Of a stretch of DNA of 64,000 nucleotides, positions 33,913-42,950 are shown piece by piece (within the stretch, counting starts at the first letter, position 1; each line of letters opens with the position of its first letter). The stretch covers positions 558,001 to 622,000 of the forward strand of contig NZ_SDHY01000001.1 in NCBI RefSeq assembly GCF_004118285.1, read 5' to 3'. The DNA comes from Aquirufa rosea. GTDB taxonomy: Bacteria > Bacteroidota > Bacteroidia > Cytophagales > Spirosomataceae. The notes under the pieces were generated by a model, which did not search any database, was not told the DNA's origin, and saw only the letters and a program-made list of their open reading frames with translations. The position numbers were made by a program, and so were the translations under genes.

Positions 33913-35217
33913 TTAAAACAATAGGAAATCGAGCACAAGCACACCCAGTAAACCCGTAAAGGAGACTAAGGTATCCATGAGGGTCCAAGACCTTAGGGTA
34001 TCCCTAAAATTCAAAGAAAAATACTCTCTAAATAGCCAAAAACCGGTATCATTGACATGAGAAAACATCATACTACCTGCACCTAGGGCCAATACCATTA
34101 AATTGGGGTCGGCTGAGGAATTTAGCAAGATTACCTTCATAAACCCAGCAGCGGTGATTCCTGCCACGGTAGAAGAACCTACACAAACACGAATCACAGC
34201 GGCCATTGTCCATCCTAGCACATATACATTCCATGTGGAGGAGCCTAAAGAATCTGCAACCGCTTGACTCACCCCTGCTTCCACCAAAACCTGTTTCAAT
34301 GCTCCTGCTCCACCGAAAATCAATAAGATTCCAGCAATATCCTTAATGGAAACAATGGATGATTGAAGTAAATCCTCAGTTTGAAAACCTATCCTTCTTA
34401 ATAATAATGCCGCCAATAATACTGCTAAAAACAAAGAAAACACGGGGTTAGACAAATACCCAGCTAATAAAGGAAAGTAAGATGCTCCAAATGAACCCAA
34501 AGCCAAGGAAAGAATGGGAAACAAAACGATTAGGAAACTTTGAAAACTAGACAATTGAGGACGCCCTGTTTTCTCCTCTGGATCCGTAAATACAAAAGCA
34601 GGATTAGGAGGACTTGAAATATAACGGGTACTTAAACCAAACCATAAACCAGAAATCAATATAGCAGGAATAGCAATGACAACACCATATAGCATCGTTT
34701 TGGATAAATCAGCACCAAACTCCTGCATGATAGCCAATGGAGCAGGATGAGGCGGTAAATAGCCTTGAGTAACCGTGAGAGAAGCCAACATCGGGATTGC
34801 TATGAAAGTTGCTGGTTGCTTTAATTTAGCGGCCGCGGTAATCACCAAAGGAGCTAATAACATAAATGCTACCGAATAAAACAAAGGAAGGCCCACTAAA
34901 AACCCAGCCATCATAAAGCCAATCCGAGCATATCGTGTACCCGAAATTCGCAATAAGACCTCCGTCATTTTTTGGGCGGCGCCACTCATTCCTACCCATT
35001 TCCCTAGGATGGAGCCAAATGCCAATATGCCAGCAATAGACCCTAAAGTACTTCCCATGCCATCTTGAATGGCTTTAAATATTAAGGTGGGGCTCAACTG
35101 GAAAAAGATGCCAGCAATAATGCTAACACCTATAAATGCAACAAATGGAGGAAATTTCAGCCAAGTCATGGCTAAAACCAATAAGACTATAGCCCCAAAG
35201 GTTACGAGAAATAACAT
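33913..35217 (-). CDS. GntP-family gluconate/sugar-acid:proton symporter
   Basis: 434 residues and about 12 membrane helices, starting MLFLVTFGAIVLLVLAMTWL. GntP features include AFGSILGKWVGMSGAAQKM, MAGFLVGLPLFYSVAFMLLA, PHPAPLAIMQEFGADL and SSTVAGITAAG. The family imports gluconate or related hexonates. No gluconate kinase lies nearby. The ATG at 35217 sits 5 nt after the glycosyltransferase stop; the longer frame to 35256 would overlap that gene. Confidence 0.9.
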   Translation of the reverse strand: MLFLVTFGAIVLLVLAMTWLKFPPFVAFIGVSIIAGIFFQLSPTLIFKAIQDGMGSTLGSIAGILAFGSILGKWVGMSGAAQKMTEVLLRISGTRYARIGFMMAGFLVGLPLFYSVAFMLLAPLVITAAAKLKQPATFIAIPMLASLTVTQGYLPPHPAPLAIMQEFGADLSKTMLYGVVIAIPAILISGLWFGLSTRYISSPPNPAFVFTDPEEKTGRPQLSSFQSFLIVLFPILSLALGSFGASYFPLLAGYLSNPVFSLFLAVLLAALLLRRIGFQTEDLLQSSIVSIKDIAGILLIFGGAGALKQVLVEAGVSQAVADSLGSSTWNVYVLGWTMAAVIRVCVGSSTVAGITAAGFMKVILLNSSADPNLMVLALGAGSMMFSHVNDTGFWLFREYFSLNFRDTLRSWTLMDTLVSFTGLLGVLVLDFLLF

Positions 35218-35222
35218 ATACT

Positions 35223-36197
35223 TTATTTTTCCTGAAGGGCAAGCAAGGCTTGCCAAACCTCATCGTAAGGTAGTCCTTCCGCTCTACCATGGAGATTAAA
35301 TAACACTCGAGAGTGCTTAGCTTCCTGGTAAAAGCCTGAATAGGACATATATTTCTTAAAGTAAGTAAATTCACCACAAATCACCAATCCCGGTATTTGA
35401 AATGCATTGGCCATGTGCGTGGGTCCAGAGTCCAAACCAATAAAAAAGCTAGCTCCCTTGATAATTTTCATGGTTTCCATGATATCACATTTCCCTACCA
35501 AGGAAGTGAAATTAGGATGAGTAAAAGGAAGAGGATTTTTCATACCTATCTCCACCACATGCACTCCCCAAGTAGCAATAGCTTCTTGTATAAGTTTTAT
35601 CCAATGTTCATCTTTCCAATCTCGGAGGCCAGCATTGGATTTGCAATGCACTACCCAATAAGTAGCAGGCAATGTACATTGTAAAGCTTGGCTATCTACG
35701 TATAAATGAGGTTGACCTGAAATAATACCTAAATCTGCTAATTGAGAGGCAATTTCCAATAAATTAAACTGATGGTAATAATTATTCAATTGTATTCCAA
35801 AGGCATCAGCTTTTTCATTTTTTAAAGGAATTTGAAATTCAGGCTCAATTCGAAAATCACTTAACTGTAAAAAATAAAATTTAGAGAAGGGATTCCAGCA
35901 CAATAAAAATCGCGCTACCAATAAATTGTATTCATCCACCATTTCGGTGATTTGGGGATGCTCTGAAAATACGGGGAAATATTTTTTCTCGGTAATCCAG
36001 TACAAAGCCACTTTGCCATATTTTTGGTGCAAAGCCCCTACAATCGGCTCAGAAGCCACCATGTCCCCTAAATCCCCATCCATCAGAATACCTATGTGTA
36101 CGGCTTGGGGCTCAATTAATCGTTTGAAAAGTATTCGAAAATTCAGGCTAATGAAATATGCCAATGAACCTATCACATAGGTCATTCGATGTAACAT
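35223..36197 (-). CDS. Glycosyltransferase family 9 (heptosyltransferase-like)
   Basis: 324 residues, GT-B fold. The N-terminal part has HIGILMDGDLGDMVASEPIV and ALHQKYGKVALYWITEK. The C-terminal nucleotide-sugar part has YWVVHCKSNAGLRDWKDEHW and the conserved FIGLDSGPTHMANAF motif with PGLVICGEF. GT9 enzymes add heptose or related sugars to lipopolysaccharide core. No other LPS genes are adjacent except a GT-C-like protein on the other strand at 36372. The sugar transferred is unknown. Confidence 0.88.
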   Translation of the reverse strand: MLHRMTYVIGSLAYFISLNFRILFKRLIEPQAVHIGILMDGDLGDMVASEPIVGALHQKYGKVALYWITEKKYFPVFSEHPQITEMVDEYNLLVARFLLCWNPFSKFYFLQLSDFRIEPEFQIPLKNEKADAFGIQLNNYYHQFNLLEIASQLADLGIISGQPHLYVDSQALQCTLPATYWVVHCKSNAGLRDWKDEHWIKLIQEAIATWGVHVVEIGMKNPLPFTHPNFTSLVGKCDIMETMKIIKGASFFIGLDSGPTHMANAFQIPGLVICGEFTYFKKYMSYSGFYQEAKHSRVLFNLHGRAEGLPYDEVWQALLALQEK

Positions 36198-36347
36198 AAT
36201 TTATAAAGTTTAAATAGGTTTAAAAGGACTGAAAATTTCTCACAGTTCTATCTTAAGTGGTTAAAATTAAAACTAAAATGTTAGAACAAAGTCATGCTTG
36301 GTAAAATAAGCCTAAATTTTCGCTAAGTCTAATTTATAAAATTTATT

Positions 36348-36355
36348 TACCTTTG
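36348..36355 (+). promoter_or_regulatory. Possible -7 element of the GT-C-like gene
   Basis: TACCTTTG matches TAnnTTTG and ends 16 nt before the ATG at 36372. No clear TTG is seen at -33. Confidence 0.35.
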
Positions 36356-36371
36356 ACCATTATTTAAACCT

Positions 36372-38075
36372 ATGTACAAAGTCTCTACCTATATTTCCAC
36401 CATCATAATATTGTCTTTGATTGGAGTATATGTATGTTACATTTACAATTTCAGTCTAGATTTTCCATTTCAGGACGATGTTTCCCTACTAGATTTTGTT
36501 AATACAACGTTAATACGTCCATGGAATTGGTCGGTCTTTTTACATGAACTATTCCGGGTGGACAATGATCATTCCATCGCCTTACCTAGATTAATCACTT
36601 GGTTGGACTATATCATCAATGGGAAAGTAAATTTCCAGCATCTGATCATGATTACTGTGGTCAATTTGTTGTTTATTCTTTACTTATTGTATCGACTTTT
36701 TCAAAAGCAACAATTACCCATGGTATATTTTATTCCGGTAGTACTCATTTGGTTGCAACCCCAGTACCACGAAGTGTCGAATTGGGCCATCACTGGCCTA
36801 CAACATAGCCTAATAAACATTTTTTTACTTAGCAGTTTAATTCTGATTTCAGAGAAAAAACCATTTGCATTAGCGTGGTCCATTTTATTTGCATTCTTAG
36901 CTTGCTATACCTATGGTAATGGTTTTATCTTGTTTTTAACCATCGGATACTTGTATTTGATTCAAAAAAACTGGAAAAATGTGCTGATTGTCGCCTTTGG
37001 TCTACTTGTCTTTTTTGCCGTTTACCTGCAAATTTACCAAATGGGCCAAACGACTAAATTCCATTGGAACATCAGCCACATCCTATTTTCTTTTTTAGCA
37101 TTTATCGGTGCCAGTGCCACTGAATTCCCTAAAATAAGTTTAATATTATCAGGTTTTTTAGGATTAGGGGTCGTAAGTATATTCGTTTATTATAGTTGGT
37201 CATACTGGAAAAGAAATTCACAAAACACACTCCAAGCCACTTATCTTAGTATTCTAGCCTTCATCTTGATCACATCAGGATTAATTGCCCTTGTCCGCTC
37301 AGCAGAAAGCTACACCATATATAGTAGATACCAATTGTACGCAGCCCTTTCGGTCATTATCCTATATCTATTTTTATTAAGTAGAGCTAGTGCAAAAAAA
37401 CAAGCTTTAGTATTCTTCATCGCATTGGCCTTTAGTATCTCATTCAGTGGTTTATCCTATTTCAATCACACCATTTCGCAGCAATACAAAAAAATGAGCT
37501 TTCTGGCAGATCGAATCAATTGGTACTATAATCAAAGTTTACTCTCTGTGAGCTCAGGATATTTATCCAATGCCAGAGAAATCTACCAAAAGGCAGAAAA
37601 GAATCAAATTTACACTATGACAATGCCATGGGTAAATCCAATTGAAAGTGACACTGGCAAAGCAATAAAGACAGCATCCTTGAACTTACATGCCAAAGAA
37701 TACAAGGATATTATGAAGCAAAAACATAAAACCTGGGTAAACCATTATTATTGGCTAGAATTTCAAGAATTCCCTCTAGATAATGATTTTAAAAAACAAT
37801 GGTATATCATCATAAGGTTAAAGAATCAATCTCGATACACGTATGTATTACCTATACAGTTTGGCTTAAACGGCAAAAAGAACTTTATTCTTTGGGAAAA
37901 TTACCGAGCTAAGTACGGTTCCATAAAATTCAATCACGAATCGATTCAAGATGGCACCTACGAAATGTATTTATGGTCTATGAACAGCCATCAAACCACC
38001 CCAAAGAAGGAACTTTACAAGCTTGAGCAAGAGTTGACCATCAACTCCCAGATTCAAACGCTGGAACTAAAGTAA
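36372..38075 (+). CDS. Polytopic membrane protein, GT-C glycosyltransferase-like
   Basis: 567 residues. About 11 membrane helices fill residues 1-375, and a soluble domain of about 190 residues follows. The first periplasmic loop has an acidic pair (LDFPFQDDVSLLDF) and further on FRVDNDHSIALPRLITWLDY, the layout seen in GT-C enzymes that use polyprenyl-linked sugars. The C-terminal domain (KTWVNHYYWLEFQEFPLDND) is beta-rich and not recognised. Divergent from the GT9 gene, so both may act on surface polysaccharide. A substrate cannot be named. Confidence 0.6.
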   Translation: MYKVSTYISTIIILSLIGVYVCYIYNFSLDFPFQDDVSLLDFVNTTLIRPWNWSVFLHELFRVDNDHSIALPRLITWLDYIINGKVNFQHLIMITVVNLLFILYLLYRLFQKQQLPMVYFIPVVLIWLQPQYHEVSNWAITGLQHSLINIFLLSSLILISEKKPFALAWSILFAFLACYTYGNGFILFLTIGYLYLIQKNWKNVLIVAFGLLVFFAVYLQIYQMGQTTKFHWNISHILFSFLAFIGASATEFPKISLILSGFLGLGVVSIFVYYSWSYWKRNSQNTLQATYLSILAFILITSGLIALVRSAESYTIYSRYQLYAALSVIILYLFLLSRASAKKQALVFFIALAFSISFSGLSYFNHTISQQYKKMSFLADRINWYYNQSLLSVSSGYLSNAREIYQKAEKNQIYTMTMPWVNPIESDTGKAIKTASLNLHAKEYKDIMKQKHKTWVNHYYWLEFQEFPLDNDFKKQWYIIIRLKNQSRYTYVLPIQFGLNGKKNFILWENYRAKYGSIKFNHESIQDGTYEMYLWSMNSHQTTPKKELYKLEQELTINSQIQTLELK

Positions 38076-38094
38076 AACCAAGTTCATTTCAAGG

Positions 38095-38231
38095 CACAAA
38101 AAAATCCAAGATTCAGCGAATCTTGGATTTACATTACTCCGTGTTCTAAATTATATCTTATTCCAATGTCATAAAAACTGCATGTAGGAACCACACGTAT
38201 CAACCACTAGCGGATATTATTTTTACAACAC
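38095..38231 (-). ncRNA. Candidate 6S-like small RNA
   Basis: On the minus strand a promoter (TTG, 19 nt, TACCTTTG) is followed by about 130 nt without an open frame, ended by a perfect 13-bp stem and seven T. The RNA can close on itself: GTGTTGTAAA (38231-38222) pairs with TTTAGAACAC (38150-38141), ATATC with GATAT further in, and a terminal hairpin CGTGTGGTTCCTACATG caps the rod. A closing stem, internal bubbles and an apical hairpin are the layout of 6S RNA, and Bacteroidota have a 6S-Flavo family. The assignment is my inference from structure, not a database match. An unrelated sRNA or AraC-gene 3' leader-derived RNA is possible. Confidence 0.5.
38102..38130 (-). terminator. Strong terminator (minus-strand small RNA; possibly both directions)
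   Basis: Perfect 13-bp arms AAATCCAAGATTC and GAATCTTGGATTT around AGC. Read on the minus strand the stem runs into seven T. On the plus strand only TTTACATT follows, so its main use seems to be for the minus transcript, although it also lies 26 nt after the GT-C-like gene. Confidence 0.8.
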
Positions 38232-38233
38232 TT

Positions 38234-38263
38234 CAAAGGTAGAGCAAAAATTAACAAACACAA
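38234..38263 (-). promoter_or_regulatory. Bacteroidota-type promoter of the small-RNA candidate
   Basis: Minus strand: TTG at 38263-38261, a 19-nt spacer, then TACCTTTG at 38241-38234. Consensus at both elements and ideal spacing; no coding gene lies directly downstream. Confidence 0.6.
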
Positions 38264-38378
38264 AGTATCAATAATAAGTAGATGTAAAGAAAATTTAACC
38301 CAAAAATATTCTTTACCAATTTTAAAAAGAGAACATTTAAATAATTAAAATTTTAACTGAAATTTAAACAAGAGAACA

Positions 38379-39563
38379 TCAACTTAAGTATTTAGCAAAG
38401 TATTGACCAGGCGACACCCCCTTTAATTTCTTGACAGCCGCATTAAAACTTTGCCGAGTACCAAAACCCGATTCTGTTGCTATAACCTCTATTTTATAGG
38501 ATTTCCAACGAGGATTTTCCCTACATTGTTCCTCCGCGTACTGAATTCTCCACGAATTTACATAGTCTGTAAAGGAAAAATCACGCTCTTCTTGAAGGCA
38601 TATACGTATAAGTCTAGGTTTAATTTTTAAATTCTGAGACACCAAATTGATCGTAATATTAGATTTTAAAAAAATAAATTCTGATTCAAAATATCGATCA
38701 AGTTTTTCCAAAATTGATTTATTCTTTACACGAGTTTTGGGTAGAATCTCCGAATTTTCTGATAATCTCTCTCCATTTTTTGGAATATCTCGATACGAAT
38801 GCTGAAAAACTAATCCTTTTAAATAGGGGCCGTCCAGCAATCGAGGATTTAAAAATAGAAATAATGCCATGATGGCAAATTCCATTGCATATAAATAATC
38901 CCTAGCTAACGTTTCTATATGAGTTGGATAAATCAAGTTAAATGCAATGTGGATGCTCAGAGCCAAAATTTTAAGAGCTAAGTCTCCTGTAAGCCAAAAA
39001 ACTATTAATCGATTCTTGGATAAAAACGACTCAGATACTGATCGATAGTACTTATACAATTCAAAGGAGGTCCAACACAAATAAGCGACATAGGATATAG
39101 CCTTCAAATACAAATGAACATGCATGGAAAATACACCAAATTGAGAATGTCTGGTATTAAAAGTATTTTCTCTAAATGCTTGTTTGATTTCCACCATTTT
39201 TACAGCCTCTGAACTTAAATACAAAGGCATTAGCTCGATGAAGTGGAAAAGAAAGGGAAGAAAATGTAGTAGATGTATCCATCGGAATTTTCGCTCTGGA
39301 TAAAGCAAAAAATGCTGAAATAAATAGGACAGCGGACCTATTAAATAAAACAACGGAGAAATGACACGAAAATAATTGGGATGTTCAAATATCAGTGGAA
39401 ATTGAACATAATAACTACCGTATAATTGGAGGCCTAATTGAAGAAATTGAAGCCCTAAAAATTTGGTAGCTAACAGTCCCCTTTTCAGTAGTAAGCTTGC
39501 CCCAAAGGCAAAAAAAAGGTATCCCAAAAAATACAGGTAATAATTAATGGTTATTTGTTCCAT
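38379..39563 (-). CDS. Membrane-anchored AraC-family transcriptional regulator
   Basis: About 394 residues. The N-terminal half has six or seven membrane helices (from NYYLYFLGYLFFAFGASLLL). A linker and a C-terminal AraC DNA-binding domain (about 290-394) with two helix-turn-helices follow: ITINLVSQNLKIKPRLIRI and ESGFGTRQSFNAAVKKLKGV, then SPGQYFAKYL. Membrane-bound AraC proteins of this shape are common in Bacteroidota and respond to unknown signals at the membrane. I place the start at the ATG at 39563; the frame upstream offers only a TTG. No obvious partner gene is adjacent. Confidence 0.87.
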   Translation of the reverse strand: MEQITINYYLYFLGYLFFAFGASLLLKRGLLATKFLGLQFLQLGLQLYGSYYVQFPLIFEHPNYFRVISPLFYLIGPLSYLFQHFLLYPERKFRWIHLLHFLPFLFHFIELMPLYLSSEAVKMVEIKQAFRENTFNTRHSQFGVFSMHVHLYLKAISYVAYLCWTSFELYKYYRSVSESFLSKNRLIVFWLTGDLALKILALSIHIAFNLIYPTHIETLARDYLYAMEFAIMALFLFLNPRLLDGPYLKGLVFQHSYRDIPKNGERLSENSEILPKTRVKNKSILEKLDRYFESEFIFLKSNITINLVSQNLKIKPRLIRICLQEERDFSFTDYVNSWRIQYAEEQCRENPRWKSYKIEVIATESGFGTRQSFNAAVKKLKGVSPGQYFAKYLS

Positions 39564-39634
39564 GTTAATTTCAAAACCAAATAAAGGTCTCAAAAGAATA
39601 AAAGTTATTGGATTAAAAAATCAATCCATCATTA

Positions 39635-39674
39635 AAGATAATAAGCAGCCTATGTCCAGGCTGCTTTTTATCTT
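39635..39674 (-). terminator. Terminator of the PVC-type cytochrome gene
   Basis: Long stem with core AGCAGCCT/AGGCTGCT extended by AAGATAATA with TTTTATCTT on the outside; on the minus strand it runs into T-rich sequence 15 nt after the gene's stop. Confidence 0.8.
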
Positions 39675-39688
39675 CAAAGAATCAGTAT

Positions 39689-42600
39689 TTAATCTTCCAT
39701 GGGATGTTCAGAAAGAAGCTTATCAACCTGATAAAAATCTTTCTTACTCTGAATAGCGGCTCTTACTTCCTTAACCTTTTGAGGACTAACCACTGAACCT
39801 TTATTACCGAACGCATTACGAATATACGTCAATACATCGGCCACTTCTTTATCATTCATCAATCCACCAAATGGAGTCATAGGTACTTGACCCGCATATT
39901 TCACCCCATTCACGGTCATTGGTCCCATTAAACCCTTTAAAACCAATTTGATTAATCGATCTTGGTTGCCCGTTACCCATTTAGAACCCGCCAAAGGAGG
40001 AAAACCTGAAGCAGATAATCCTTTTCCGTCTAATTGATGACATGTACCACAATAGCCTTCTTTGCCAAATAAAGCACCACCCGCCGTGTAAGATTCCAAA
40101 TCACTTCCCTTTAAGTTAGTAGCGCCATAAACTTCTTTTTTACGCTCCACACCCTTGCCACTTAAATGAGCCAAAGCCGTTTCATAAGTATGAATCATCC
40201 AATCATCCAAAGGCTTGGTTTTGGCGATGGCTAAAATAGGTAAACCCTTGGCAGGACCTATCCAAGAAGCGGCCACAATAGCTTCTAGACGAACTCGGCC
40301 ATGTTTGTCCTGGGCTGCCTGACTAAGTAATGTAGCTTGATTTGCCAATTGATGTCCATTGTAACGAACTGCACGTACAGCTGCCGCACGTACATGGTAA
40401 TCTTTCGCTTTTAATAATTGACTTAACAATACCTGATCTATTTTATTCATTCCCCAAGTTACCCACAAGGCCTCTAAGGCATTATGCTCGTAGTTGGCAT
40501 CATTCTTATCTAATTTAGCCACCCAAGCTTTTGTTTTAGCCAATACATCAGCCACATTTCTTCCTCTCAACTCCCTGCGACTACGGTAACGAGTACGGTA
40601 TTCTGGTAGCTTTAAATTCTCCAATAATTCATCTATGGAAGCCCCATACACTTTAGCTGGTTTCACCAATGGTCTAGATGGATAGGTAATACGATAAATA
40701 CGTCCGTGCGTATGATCTCTTAGTGGATCTCTGGCATTATGTTGCATATGACCAATCAACACATTGTGCCAGTCAATCAAATACAAGGATCCATCAGGAG
40801 CAAATTCCATATCCACGGGTCTAAAATTACGGTCATCACTCTTCACCAAATCAACCCGATGCTTGGATTTATAACCTGTACCATCATCCCAAATCTGGTG
40901 TTGCTTCATTCCCAAAAATCCAATGGTATTGTTAATCAACATATCTCCTTGAACCTCATCAGGAAAATGTCTGCTAGAAATAAATTCTAAACCAGAAGTA
41001 GGTCTAACACGATGTGCCTCTTCAATGAGGTTGTAAGATTTATGATTTGCTTCTCCATAGCGATTTAGCACACTACCCGGCATCATCCAACGCACATCTG
41101 GTCCGGAAGTCTCAGCAAAGAAATTTTGTCCCCATTGGTCAAACGCAATTCCCCATGGATTAGGAATAGATAATTGTGCCACCCGCTCCAAATGCCGTCT
41201 AGTAGGATTAAAACGATAGAATCCTCCGTTGGTGGCGCGAACGGTTCCATAAGGAGTTTCGACATTAGTATGTAAAAATACCCCTTCTCCCATGTAGATA
41301 GCTCCTGATTCATCTGAAACAAAGGCATGAATTTCATGGTGGGAATCATGGTCATCAAAACCACTGTAAATAATTTCTTTGGTGTCAGCATGATCATCGC
41401 CATTAGTATCTTTTAGTAACACCAAATTTGTCCCCTGACTCACAAACACCCCTTCTTGAGTAATTTCAAAACCTACAGGTAATTGTAAATGATCAGCAAA
41501 TACAATTTCCTTATCTGCCTTACCATCTCCATTAGTATCCTCATAAATCAATAATTTGTCATTGGGCTTGGGATCACCTGGTTTATAGTGAGGATAGGTA
41601 GGCATAACTGCTACCCAAAGTCGTCCTTTATTATCAAAAGTCATTTGAGAAGGCTTCGCTAAATTGGGGAATTCCTGCTCAGAGGCAAATAATTCAATCT
41701 TATATCCTGCTGGAACATGAATGGACTTCAATGCCTCCTCTCCATATAGATACTTCAAACTTCCATTTTTATCTGGACTATAATTCGTCGTCACTGCTGG
41801 TAGAGTTCTGGTCTTCTTATCCTCAGCCTCTATATCCATTACCTTACCTGTTCGAGCTGCCAACCAAATTGCCTCCTGACGTATCTGAGTCATTTGACGT
41901 ATTTTCTCAATTTCTGCTGGATAGTTATCTGGTCCAAAAGGATTGTAACGTCTTCCATAAACATGCACTCCATTCGGTATTTTGAAATCATTGTGCCACA
42001 TCCAGTTTTTCTCATCTACTGCTGCTTGAATTAAAGCACGGCGCGACTCCACCTCGGCAGCCTTTTTACCGAAAAGTTTATCCGTCAGATACAGCGATAA
42101 AAGCTTATATCCTGCGTCATTTAATTGTAATCCGTCAATGGTCAAAGGTTCCTTATGTTCATCATACCATTTTTGAGAAACCTCAAAAACGTCGACAAAC
42201 AACACCCCATTTTGTTCAGCCACCTCTTTCATGGCCTTTGTGTAAAGCGCTATACGCTCATTTTCCTTTTTCCCATTGGGTAAATCTCTCAAGGCACTCA
42301 GGTCTTCAAAGGAGATTGGAGAAACAAGTGCCAATTGAGGTGCCTGAACTCCATTATATTTCTGTTTTTTAGTATGTTCTATAAATGCTTGCAATTCAGC
42401 TTTAAAATTATCCACCCGGGCAGCACCTTCTGTGGATTCTGGGTATCCAAAAAATGCTACAACGATATCAGTTTTAAGCCGACTTAACCACACATCATGT
42501 TTTTCAAGATGCCCTTCTGAACCTGAGTTTTTGGCAAATTCCAATTGAAATTTCTCTGCACCCGGAAAAGCCCAAGGATCATTTCTAGAGGAATGAGGTC

Positions 42601-42847
42601 TGAAACCAGGAGTATCTCCTCCATCACAAAGGTTTCTGACAGTTAACAAACTATCAGGATATCTCAAATGTAATTCTGTCTCGAAGTGATCAAAATTGAT
42701 CATTCTTGAACCCAAATTATTCCCTATTAAGGAAATCGTTGATTGTTTTTTAATGCTAAGATAGGGCGACGAGGTAGGTTGGAAAGAACTGAATGCCAAA
42801 ATGGCTAATACAATACCTAAGATTCCAAAACTAATTTTAGAGGGCAT
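39689..42847 (-). CDS. PVC-type haem-binding protein: SGNH-like + beta-propeller dehydrogenase-like + HEAT + cytochrome c
   Basis: 1052 residues, secreted (signal peptide 1-22). The N-terminal 250 residues look like an SGNH hydrolase fold (LIGNNLGSRMINFDHFETEL and LTIDGLQLNDAGYKLLSLYL), but the usual block-I Ser and block-V His positions read Asn and Gln. The membrane-bound dehydrogenase-like propeller follows (about 370-700: GYKIELFASEQEFPNLAKPS, LYLIDWHNVLIGHMQHN). Next come a HEAT-like helical region (about 780-900) and a C-terminal cytochrome c domain with CGTCHQLDGKG. This architecture is frequent in Planctomycetes and Bacteroidota glycan loci, where it is proposed to oxidise sugars and pass electrons out. 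Substrate unknown. Confidence 0.88.
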   Translation of the reverse strand: MPSKISFGILGIVLAILAFSSFQPTSSPYLSIKKQSTISLIGNNLGSRMINFDHFETELHLRYPDSLLTVRNLCDGGDTPGFRPHSSRNDPWAFPGAEKFQLEFAKNSGSEGHLEKHDVWLSRLKTDIVVAFFGYPESTEGAARVDNFKAELQAFIEHTKKQKYNGVQAPQLALVSPISFEDLSALRDLPNGKKENERIALYTKAMKEVAEQNGVLFVDVFEVSQKWYDEHKEPLTIDGLQLNDAGYKLLSLYLTDKLFGKKAAEVESRRALIQAAVDEKNWMWHNDFKIPNGVHVYGRRYNPFGPDNYPAEIEKIRQMTQIRQEAIWLAARTGKVMDIEAEDKKTRTLPAVTTNYSPDKNGSLKYLYGEEALKSIHVPAGYKIELFASEQEFPNLAKPSQMTFDNKGRLWVAVMPTYPHYKPGDPKPNDKLLIYEDTNGDGKADKEIVFADHLQLPVGFEITQEGVFVSQGTNLVLLKDTNGDDHADTKEIIYSGFDDHDSHHEIHAFVSDESGAIYMGEGVFLHTNVETPYGTVRATNGGFYRFNPTRRHLERVAQLSIPNPWGIAFDQWGQNFFAETSGPDVRWMMPGSVLNRYGEANHKSYNLIEEAHRVRPTSGLEFISSRHFPDEVQGDMLINNTIGFLGMKQHQIWDDGTGYKSKHRVDLVKSDDRNFRPVDMEFAPDGSLYLIDWHNVLIGHMQHNARDPLRDHTHGRIYRITYPSRPLVKPAKVYGASIDELLENLKLPEYRTRYRSRRELRGRNVADVLAKTKAWVAKLDKNDANYEHNALEALWVTWGMNKIDQVLLSQLLKAKDYHVRAAAVRAVRYNGHQLANQATLLSQAAQDKHGRVRLEAIVAASWIGPAKGLPILAIAKTKPLDDWMIHTYETALAHLSGKGVERKKEVYGATNLKGSDLESYTAGGALFGKEGYCGTCHQLDGKGLSASGFPPLAGSKWVTGNQDRLIKLVLKGLMGPMTVNGVKYAGQVPMTPFGGLMNDKEVADVLTYIRNAFGNKGSVVSPQKVKEVRAAIQSKKDFYQVDKLLSEHPMED

Positions 42848-42912
42848 AATTACTAATTTTTAATCGATGTTTTAAAGATGGAACTGCTTCATCCATTCCA
42901 TAGGTATAAAAA

Positions 42913-42942
42913 AAAGATGGACCCTTTGGCAGGATCCATCTT
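42913..42942 (-). terminator. Terminator of the secreted oxidoreductase gene
   Basis: Stem AAGATGGA/TCCATCTT, followed on the minus strand by a run of eight T, 8 nt after the oxidoreductase stop. Confidence 0.75.
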
Positions 42943-42950
42943 ATCAGGTT

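Larger units (their letters stand above)
38076..38378. other. 303-bp intergenic region with a small-RNA candidate
   Basis: No protein gene seen. It contains a perfect hairpin at 38102-38130, a minus-strand promoter at 38234-38263 and, between them, a sequence able to fold into a long rod. The remaining part (38264-38378), just after the AraC-type gene stop, is AT-rich and shows no clear terminator. Confidence 0.6.
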
